Positions 7,409 to 12,926 of a stretch of DNA of 14,438 nucleotides are shown in pieces. The position numbers and the translations under genes are program-made. Each line of letters opens with the position of its first letter. Position 1 is the stretch's first letter. The DNA is from Planctomycetota bacterium. Its GTDB lineage: Bacteria; Planctomycetota; Planctomycetia; Pirellulales; S012-138. The DNA lies in contig JALSGI010000558.1 in the NCBI GenBank assembly GCA_026982835.1, forward strand, positions 1 to 14,438. Direction: 5' to 3'. The notes beneath the pieces are model-generated. The model saw nothing but the letters and a program-made list of their open reading frames with translations. It did no database searches and was not told where the DNA came from.

Positions 7409-7467
7409 TTTTCCCGAAAAAACATGCGCTCATCTTGCGGTTGGTTCGATATGAGACTAAAGAGCTT
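7409..7467 (+). promoter_or_regulatory. Promoter-like block of outer-membrane protein copy A
   Basis: An inverted repeat TTTTC-CC-GAAAA (7409-7420) stands 23 bases before a 24-base block (7444-7467) beginning GTTCGATATG, which differs at only two positions from the block at 8828-8851 before copy B. The block begins 188 bases before the ATG here and 187 before the other. Position and conservation suggest a promoter with an operator-like site; the exact -10 and -35 cannot be named. Confidence 0.5.
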
Positions 7468-7631
7468 TGGCCGGTCAGAACGATTCTGACTGTGGACATG
7501 GCTCGTTGGTTTCCTTTTTCAGGTTTTCTGGAGCGGACCCCAGAGGAAACGCACCCACCGGAGTTGTCACCGATCAGCGTCGTTTGCGCGTCCGGGTGGG
7601 TCCAACTGTCAAGCGGTAAGGAGGCTTGAAG

Positions 7632-8486
7632 ATGCGACGATTTCTAGGATGGACGATGGTGGGCCTGGTGTTGCTGGCCACCGCCGGTTCGGCTGCCGCC
7701 CAGCAAATGGACATGATCTCCTACACCGAGTATGAATCCTTGATGCGGCGCATCGAGCAGCTCGAGGCCCAGGTGGCCAACGGGGGAGGCGGCGATTGCT
7801 GCCCGGTCAGCGCCCCGGTTTGCCGCACTCCCGGCATCGTGGCCGGCGGCGAGATCACCTGGTTGAAGGTCTTCGACAGTGAAGGCCAGGGCAGCAACTT
7901 CGCCTACCAGGCCGCCCCGCGGTTCTGGTTGGGCTACCAGTTCGAAGGCGGCCTGGGCTTCCGCGCCCGGTACTTCGAGTACGACAAGCAAGCCAGCACC
8001 CCCGGCTCCAACATGTACGACGGCTTCCACATGGTCAACTTCGACCTGGAACTGACCGACACGTTCGAGCTGGGCAAGTGGAGTGGCCTGATCTCCGGAG
8101 GCGTCCGCTTCACCGAGTACCGCGAAGAGTACGATGCTGCCGGTACCGACTTTGAAGAAATGGCCGGCGACAACATCGGCTTGGTGCTGGGCATCGAGGG
8201 CTATCGCCCGGTGACCTCCAACGTCTATCTGTTCGGCCTGACGCGCGGTTCGATCAGCGTGTTTGACAAGCGGGTGAGTGAAACCGGCACCATCCTGGGC
8301 AACGACTACAGCTTCTTCATCTGGGAGCTGCAACTGGGGGCCGAGTACCGCTACCCGATCTGCGGCACCAGCTACCTGTTTGCCCGGGCCGCGGCCGAAG
8401 CCCAGGTGTGGAGCGGCATCGGCGACGACGACAGCGAGGACATCACCCTGTTCGGTGGGTTGTTCTCGGTGGGTCTGGCCCGCTAA
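7632..8486 (+). CDS. Outer-membrane beta-barrel protein, copy A (Lpg1974-like)
   Basis: The 284-residue protein has a signal peptide (MRRFLGWTMVGLVLLATAGSA region) cut probably after residue 23. A heptad-like coiled-coil segment follows (about 29-50, EYESLMRRIEQLEAQV), then a linker with CCPVSAPVC (C56, C57, C64). From about residue 72 amphipathic strands and turns fill the rest, typical of a pore-forming barrel; Tyr, Phe and Gly are abundant. The layout of coiled coil plus barrel resembles proteins annotated in planctomycetes as the Lpg1974 family, which I recall rather than tested. The ATG at 7632 has AAGGAGG seven bases upstream. A near twin lies downstream; differences gather at residues 121-128, 194-196, 210-222 and 263-266, likely surface loops. 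It ends with Arg rather than the classical terminal aromatic residue. Transported substrate unknown. Confidence 0.82.
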   Translation: MRRFLGWTMVGLVLLATAGSAAAQQMDMISYTEYESLMRRIEQLEAQVANGGGGDCCPVSAPVCRTPGIVAGGEITWLKVFDSEGQGSNFAYQAAPRFWLGYQFEGGLGFRARYFEYDKQASTPGSNMYDGFHMVNFDLELTDTFELGKWSGLISGGVRFTEYREEYDAAGTDFEEMAGDNIGLVLGIEGYRPVTSNVYLFGLTRGSISVFDKRVSETGTILGNDYSFFIWELQLGAEYRYPICGTSYLFARAAAEAQVWSGIGDDDSEDITLFGGLFSVGLAR

Positions 8487-8514
8487 GCCCGACGGTTTGC
8501 ATGGCAACTTCCAG

Positions 8515-8545
8515 CTCCCGGCTTTTTCAAGCCGGGAGTTTTTTT
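8515..8545 (+). terminator. Intrinsic terminator of copy A
   Basis: CTCCCGGCTT (8515-8524) and AAGCCGGGAG (8529-8538) form a perfect 10-bp stem with a TTTC loop, followed by seven T. It begins 29 bases after the stop codon and is identical in stem, loop and T-run to the terminator of copy B, so each paralog is its own transcription unit. Confidence 0.93.
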
Positions 8546-8571
8546 GCGCTGGAAGCCCTCGGTTTTCCGAG

Positions 8572-8675
8572 CAGTCTGCTGAAAAAGGACGAAGGGACAG
8601 TCGAGCCGCTTTTTACAGCCGTTGCGAGGAATCCCGAGGCGGGCTTCGGTTCCAGGGGGCTTCTCCAGCGGGCTG
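8572..8675. mobile_element. Candidate 104-bp MITE-like element
   Basis: The left end CAGTCTGCTGAAAAA (8572-8586) matches the inverted right end TTCTCCAGCGGGCTG (8661-8675) at 11 of 15 positions, and ends of the CAG...GCTG type resemble those of insertion sequences and short non-autonomous elements. The inside has no coding capacity. I see no clear target-site duplication. It begins about 18 bases after the point where the similarity of the paralog units stops. Confidence 0.4.
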
Positions 8676-8780
8676 ATAGCACCCGATAGGGCTTTACCGA
8701 TCAGGGCAAAAAACGTAGTTGGGGAGCATAGCGTATTCCTTCCGATTCCCCCCGGTGCAAACTACCGAGGGTACCGCCCT

Positions 8781-8851
8781 GAAAAAACACTTTTTCGGAG
8801 AAAAACGTCGCAGCGACCGAGGCGACTGTTCGATATGGGACAAAAGAGCTT
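8781..8851 (+). promoter_or_regulatory. Promoter-like block of outer-membrane protein copy B
   Basis: Three half-sites stand in a row: GAAAAAA (8781-8787), TTTTTC (8791-8796) and GAAAAA (8800-8805), the last two forming an inverted repeat with a GGA spacer. Twenty-two bases after it comes the 24-base block beginning GTTCGATATG (8828-8851), shared with copy A except for two bases. It is a likely promoter with an operator-like site; no factor can be named. Confidence 0.5.
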
Positions 8852-9014
8852 GCCCCCGGCTGATGGAATGCTGGCCAGGAGCAAACGCTAGCGGACGAAC
8901 GGAGTGTCGTTTTGGTCGTGCGGGCCCGGAGGAATCGTATCCTCCAGAGTCGCCCTTGACTGGCTGCTTGCGCGTCCGGGAGGGGCCACAGTTAAACGGT
9001 AAGGAGGCTTGTAG

Positions 9015-9869
9015 ATGCGACGATTTCTAGGATGGACGATGATGGGCCTGCTGATACTGGCCACTGCCGGCGCGGCTGCCGCCCAGCAAATGGACATGAT
9101 CTCCTACACCGAGTATGAATCCTTGATGCGGCGCATCGAGCAGCTCGAGGCCCAGGTGGCCAACGGGGGCGACGGCGATTGCTGCCCGGTCAGCGCACCG
9201 GTTTGCCGCACTCCCGGCATCGTGGGCGGCGGCGAGATCACCTGGTTGAAGGTCTTCGACGCGGAAGGCCAAGGTAGCAACTTTGCCTACCAGGCCGCTC
9301 CGCGGTTCTGGTTGGGCTACCAGTTCGAAGGCGGGCTGGGCTTCCGCGCCCGGTACTTCGAATACGACAAGCAAGGCAACGCCCCTAACTCGAACCGCTA
9401 CGACGGCTTCCACATGGTCAACTTCGACCTGGAACTGACCGACACGTTCGAGCTGGGCAAGTGGAGCGGCCTGGTCTCCGGAGGCGTCCGCTTCACCGAG
9501 TACCGCGAAGAGTACAACGCCGCCGGTACCGTCTTTGAAGAACTGGCCGGGGACAACATCGGCCTGCTGCTGGGCATCGAAGGCTATCGCCCGATTGCTT
9601 GCAACGTTTATCTGTTCGGCCTGACTCGCGGTTCGATCAGCATTGCCGAAAAACGAGTAAACCACTTCGGTAATATCGTGGGCAACGACTCCAGCTTCTT
9701 CATCTGGGAGCTGCAACTGGGGGCCGAGTACCGCTACCCGCTGTGCGGCACCAGCTACCTGTTTGCCCGGGCCGCGGCCGAAGCCCAGGTGTGGAGCGGC
9801 ATTCTCGACAACGACAGCGAGGACATCACCCTGTTGGGTGGGTTGTTCTCGGTGGGTCTGGCCCGCTAA
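9015..9869 (+). CDS. Outer-membrane beta-barrel protein, copy B (Lpg1974-like)
   Basis: This is the tandem twin of copy A: same 284-residue length, with 33 differing residues by hand count (about 88% identical). The signal peptide, coiled-coil segment (about 29-50), the CCPVSAPVC linker and nearly all predicted strands are unchanged. The changes gather at residues 121-128 (GNAPNSNR against ASTPGSNM), 194-196, 210-222 and 263-266, as expected if those are exposed loops of the barrel. It has one extra cysteine, C196, in the second of these. AAGGAGG lies seven bases before the ATG, as in copy A, and the gene has its own promoter-like block and terminator. The role, like that of copy A, is inferred as an outer-membrane pore or structural protein; the substrate is unknown. 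Confidence 0.82.
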   Translation: MRRFLGWTMMGLLILATAGAAAAQQMDMISYTEYESLMRRIEQLEAQVANGGDGDCCPVSAPVCRTPGIVGGGEITWLKVFDAEGQGSNFAYQAAPRFWLGYQFEGGLGFRARYFEYDKQGNAPNSNRYDGFHMVNFDLELTDTFELGKWSGLVSGGVRFTEYREEYNAAGTVFEELAGDNIGLLLGIEGYRPIACNVYLFGLTRGSISIAEKRVNHFGNIVGNDSSFFIWELQLGAEYRYPLCGTSYLFARAAAEAQVWSGILDNDSEDITLLGGLFSVGLAR

Positions 9870-9897
9870 GCCCGACGGTTTATATGGCAACTTCCAG

Positions 9898-9928
9898 CTC
9901 CCGGCTTTTTCAAGCCGGGAGTTTTTTT
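9898..9928 (+). terminator. Intrinsic terminator of copy B
   Basis: CTCCCGGCTT (9898-9907), loop TTTC and AAGCCGGGAG (9912-9921) form a perfect 10-bp stem followed by seven T. It is the exact duplicate of the terminator after copy A. Similarity between the two units runs eight bases further (GCGCTGGA) and then stops. Confidence 0.93.
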
Positions 9929-10002
9929 GCGCTGGAGCGACCGGCCGGCCGCGTGCACCGATTCTCTCCGGCCCGCTGCGGGCACAAGCACGTGGTTTTT
10001 TC

Positions 10003-10175
10003 CTCGGCGAGCGCCGGACTTCTCGGCGAGCCCCGGACTTCAGTCCGGGGAGAGCCGAAAGAAGCGCCGGTTCGCCGAGTTTCTCCGCCGACTAAAGTCG
10101 GCGGCTCGCCATTCTCCAAGCCCCCCATCCTCCAAGCCCTCCACGCCCTCCGCTGGCTGAAGCCAGCGGCTCGCC
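10003..10175. repeat. Palindrome cluster 2 (REP-like, GGCTCGCC-flanked hairpins)
   Basis: A 19-base segment is repeated in tandem (10003-10021 and 10022-10040, one mismatch), the second copy starting a complete palindrome (10025-10056) with its GGCGAGCC flank on the left. Two more palindromes follow with the flank on the right: stem CCGCCGACT/AGTCGGCGG (10085-10104) and stem CCGCTGGCT/AGCCAGCGG (10150-10169), each ending in GGCTCGCC. The first palindrome is the exact inverted copy of one in cluster 1. Between the last two lies C-rich text containing CTCCAAGCCC twice. Confidence 0.75.
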
Positions 10176-10331
10176 GGTTGCAAAAATTGGCGTCGGTTCT
10201 TGCCCCGGTGCGGAAGCACCGGCGCAGCAGCGCAACAGCGCAAGCCGCACGCCGAATGTTGACCCGGCTCGTTTCAGCAGTCAAGATGCCAGCAGAAAAG
10301 CCACCCTCCCCGATGCCAACGAGGTGAAGCC

Positions 10332-11150
10332 ATGCACAAACCGCCCCTGCTGGCCGGACGGTGGAATCGTTTCGCTTGCCGCCGTCTTTTGCTGTGGAGT
10401 GTCGGGATCGTTGCTGTGTTCTTCTGGTCGATGCCGGAAGCCCCGCTTGCCGCAGGCGAGCCGACCAAGGTGCTCCTGATCGGCCACAAGCCGGACCATC
10501 CGCCCGGTACCCATACCTATCTGCCCACGGCCCGCATGTTGGCTGAGCAACTGAAAAAACATCCCGGCGTGGAAGCGGTTGTTTCCGACGGGTGGCCCCA
10601 GGATGCCAAACTGCTTGTGGACGTCAAGGCCCTGGTGCTCTACAGCAGCTCGGGGGCGGAGCTGTTGCTGGACAAACCCTACCGGCCCCAGGTGGAAAAA
10701 CTTCTCGACGGCGGGGCGGGGCTGGTCACTTTGCACTGGGCCACCGCCGTGCGGAAGCAGAACCTCCAGCGGCTAGGCCCCTCCTGGCAGAAGTACCTGG
10801 GCGGTTACTGGATCAGCAACGTGGGACTGGCCATGGGCCGAAGTGAATTGCGACAGCTGGAACCCGGCCACCCCATCTGTCGTGGCTGGAAACCCTTTAC
10901 CGTGTACGACGAATACTACTTGAATCCCACCCTGGGCAAAGCCAAGCCGCTGCTGGCCGTGCAGGTCAAAGGCAAGCCGCTGGTGGTGGGTTGGTACTAC
11001 GTGCGGCCCGACGGGGCCCGGTCGTTTGCCACCACTTTGGGCCACTTCGGCCGCAACTTCGACATGCCGGAGTTTCGTCGCATGGTGCTCAACGGGATTC
11101 TTTGGGCGGCACGGTACGAGGTGCCTGCCGGGGGGGCCAAGGTGGATTAG
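10332..11150 (+). CDS. Secreted ThuA-like domain protein
   Basis: The 272-residue protein has a basic N-terminus and hydrophobic segment (about 19-41), a signal peptide or membrane anchor. After it comes a ThuA-like, glutamine-amidotransferase-type fold: the first strand TKVLLIGHKPDHP (45-57), a domain-spanning KALVLYSSSG (99-108), GAGLVTLHW (128-136), DEYYLNP (193-199) and the closing FATTLGHFGRNFDMPEF followed by GILWAA (255-260), which is the usual end of the family. ThuA domains are frequent in planctomycetes, often near sugar oxidoreductases or attached to haem domains; this one stands alone. The enzymatic activity of most members is unproven, and I assign none. GAGGTG lies about six bases before the ATG. 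It converges on the CPBP gene with only 22 bp between stops. Confidence 0.85.
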   Translation: MHKPPLLAGRWNRFACRRLLLWSVGIVAVFFWSMPEAPLAAGEPTKVLLIGHKPDHPPGTHTYLPTARMLAEQLKKHPGVEAVVSDGWPQDAKLLVDVKALVLYSSSGAELLLDKPYRPQVEKLLDGGAGLVTLHWATAVRKQNLQRLGPSWQKYLGGYWISNVGLAMGRSELRQLEPGHPICRGWKPFTVYDEYYLNPTLGKAKPLLAVQVKGKPLVVGWYYVRPDGARSFATTLGHFGRNFDMPEFRRMVLNGILWAARYEVPAGGAKVD

Positions 11151-11172
11151 CCGCTGCTGCGAAAGGGGCCTC

Positions 11173-12186
11173 TCACAGCGATGGTTCCACGGTCAGTCCC
11201 AAGGTCACAGTCACTCCCAGGGTGTTGAACGCCATGTGCAGCACCACGCACGGGGCCAGGCGGCCGGTACGCTGGTACAGGTAACCCAACACCACACCCA
11301 GCAGGGTCATCGCCACGGGGGCCACTCCCTGCCCCAAGTGCATCAGGCCGAACAGCACGGCAGAAATCCCAATGGCGACCCAGCACTTGGGCTCCACGCG
11401 GCGCCGGCCGGGTTCGGCGGTGCCGGTTACTGCAGGGGTTTGCCGCAGGGGCTCCGGCGCAGCGGGTTGCTCCATGTGAGCAAACAACGCGGGATCGGCT
11501 ACTTGGACTGCGCGGTTGCCGGAACCGAAGCACCCCAACGCCTTCTCCAGCCAGCCTTGCAACACCACACGAAACAGCAGTTCTTCCAGCACCGGGGCTA
11601 CCACCACGGCGCTGAAGAACACCAGGACCAAAAAGCCCACCCCGTGCGGTCGGGCCAGGGCCTCGATCAGCGGATGGCCTTGGTCACTTTGCCACAGGTA
11701 TTGCACGGCCGAATGCAGGGCATAGACCGGCACCACCGCAGCGGCAAACGCCAGCAGGCCCAGCCGCACATCCAACGCCAGCCAGCGGGGGCACCAGCCC
11801 AGATCCCCCGCAGTAGCACGGCTGGCCGCCACCAGCAGCCCCACCACGACCACCAGGGCCAGCAGGCTACCCAGCGTATCGGCCAGCAACAGGGGAGCCA
11901 GCTCTCCGGAAGCGAATCGCTCGTCCCACTCTCCGGGGCGGACGTTCCCTTGGGCCAATTGGGCCACGGCCACGGCGAACAGCCGCAAGGCGAACGTCAC
12001 TCCCCCGGCGCTCAGCACCAGGGGCAGCGTCCAGGGCACCGGTGGCCGGGGCCACTGGGGCAGCAACCGCCCGCGGCGTAACACGCGGCGAAGTGCCACG
12101 GTCCACACCGCCACCGCGGCCGCTACCAGCACCAAGGCCAGCATCTGCACTTGCCAAGCCGTGGCCGTCTGATCGATTTTCAACAC
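11173..12186 (-). CDS. CPBP family intramembrane metalloprotease
   Basis: This 337-residue polytopic protein carries all three motifs of the CPBP (Abi/CAAX protease-like) family: EELLFR (201-206, EExxxR), FGLMH (279-283, FxxxH) and HMAFN (317-321, HxxxN). They form a metal site buried in the membrane. About seven or eight hydrophobic segments are visible. Between the first and second motifs is a hydrophilic stretch (about 219-266) rich in Pro, Ala and Arg, longer than is usual for the family. Members cleave membrane or prenylated substrates, or act as bacteriocin-immunity proteins; which applies here cannot be seen. Translation starts at GTG 12186 with AGGAG four bases upstream, or at the adjacent TTG 12183. 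It is last in a run with pgsA, 40 bp after it. Confidence 0.88.
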   Translation of the reverse strand: MLKIDQTATAWQVQMLALVLVAAAVAVWTVALRRVLRRGRLLPQWPRPPVPWTLPLVLSAGGVTFALRLFAVAVAQLAQGNVRPGEWDERFASGELAPLLLADTLGSLLALVVVVGLLVAASRATAGDLGWCPRWLALDVRLGLLAFAAAVVPVYALHSAVQYLWQSDQGHPLIEALARPHGVGFLVLVFFSAVVVAPVLEELLFRVVLQGWLEKALGCFGSGNRAVQVADPALFAHMEQPAAPEPLRQTPAVTGTAEPGRRRVEPKCWVAIGISAVLFGLMHLGQGVAPVAMTLLGVVLGYLYQRTGRLAPCVVLHMAFNTLGVTVTLGLTVEPSL

Positions 12187-12226
12187 CCCGCTCCTGCAAC
12201 AAAGCGCAAACTGGAAAAACCGCGTT

Positions 12227-12874
12227 TCACTGGCCGGAGGGTTCTTCCTGCAACAGCCGCACCGCCCGGCGGATGTAACCGATGCCCGAATATACCGTCA
12301 GCACCAGCGCCACCCACACCAGGGCGTGCAGCAGCACCACCCAGACCCAATGAAGCGATGGGCCTGCCTGCAGCCGGTACAGCACGTATATGCCTACCCC
12401 AGCAGCCAGCGATTGAAAAACCATTTTGAGCTTTCCGGACCACTGGGCCGAAAAGTCCTTGCCCCGCTGCTCCAAAAAGCTGCGAAGCGCCGTCACCAGC
12501 AGCTCCCGGCCCAGGATCACCACGGCCATCCAGGGTTGCAAGAACCGGGCAAACTCCGGCGTGGGATCGGCCACCAGGAACACATACGTACCGCAGATGA
12601 GCAGCTTGTCGGCAAAGGGGTCCAGGATCCTGCCCAGGGTGCTCACCTGGTTGAGCCGCCGGGCCAGGTAGCCGTCCAGCCAGTCGGTGCCCACAGCCAC
12701 CACGAACACCACCAGCGCGGCCAGATACCACTGCCAAACCAGCAGCACGAACAGCACCAGCGTCAGCCCCAGCCGCCCCCCGGTGAGCTGGTTGGGCAGC
12801 GAAAACACCACCTGCCGCACCGACTCGCTCGAGGCGGCTGCCTGGGGCGACGACTTTTCGGCCGGGAGGGACAT
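12227..12874 (-). CDS. pgsA: CDP-diacylglycerol-glycerol-3-phosphate 3-phosphatidyltransferase
   Basis: PgsA swaps CMP of CDP-diacylglycerol for glycerol 3-phosphate, giving phosphatidylglycerol phosphate, the committed step to phosphatidylglycerol and cardiolipin, in the inner membrane. The 215-residue protein has the full CDP-alcohol phosphatidyltransferase motif: D64, D67-G68, A71-R72, G81, D85 and D89 (DWLDGYLAR through GRILDPFAD). The PNQLTGGRL start of the first helix (27-35) is typical of PgsA (usual form PNxLTxxR), with GRELLVTALR at about 121-130. Five or so membrane helices are visible. GAGGA seven bases before the ATG gives a good ribosome site. It lies 52 bp after rimO on the same strand. 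The shared substrate links it to the cdsA-like gene, which is in a different transcription unit about 9 kb away. Confidence 0.94.
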   Translation of the reverse strand: MSLPAEKSSPQAAASSESVRQVVFSLPNQLTGGRLGLTLVLFVLLVWQWYLAALVVFVVAVGTDWLDGYLARRLNQVSTLGRILDPFADKLLICGTYVFLVADPTPEFARFLQPWMAVVILGRELLVTALRSFLEQRGKDFSAQWSGKLKMVFQSLAAGVGIYVLYRLQAGPSLHWVWVVLLHALVWVALVLTVYSGIGYIRRAVRLLQEEPSGQ

Positions 12875-12926
12875 CAGGCGTTCCTCTTCTCCGGGAAGGT
12901 CGCTTGTTCGGGGGGCCGGTCCGGTT

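Larger units (their letters stand above)
7005..7631. other. Intergenic region before outer-membrane protein copy A
   Basis: No gene is supported in these 627 bases; the short open frames lack ribosome sites and protein-like composition. From left to right it holds the candidate terminator, palindrome cluster 1, an inverted repeat CGGGGAAA/TTTCCCCG (7350-7383), a promoter-like region (7409-7467), a hairpin (GTCAGAA/TTCTGAC, 7474-7490) and the leader of the next gene. Confidence 0.7.
8487..9014. other. Intergenic region between the two paralogs
   Basis: These 528 bases hold no supported gene. They contain the terminator of copy A, a MITE-like element (8572-8675), an ambiguous stretch with a weak GGGGA/TCCCC inverted repeat (8721-8751), the promoter-like block of copy B (8781-8851), a hairpin GGAGGA/TCCTCC (8928-8945) and the conserved last 47 bases of the leader. 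Confidence 0.7.
9870..10331. other. Intergenic region between copy B and the ThuA-like gene
   Basis: No gene is supported in these 462 bases. They hold the terminator of copy B, palindrome cluster 2 (10003-10175), a separate hairpin CCGGTGC/GCACCGG (10205-10222), a GC-rich run with an imperfect 8-base period (about 10222-10245, GCGCAGCA-like) and the short leader of the next gene. Confidence 0.7.

Noticed and set aside
7033..7499. Minus-strand small open frames before copy A
   Set aside because: They translate the palindromes and promoter-like region and share no frame-specific codon bias.
8622..9030. Small open frames between the paralogs
   Set aside because: No ribosome site or protein-like composition; they overlap the MITE-like element and the leader of copy B.
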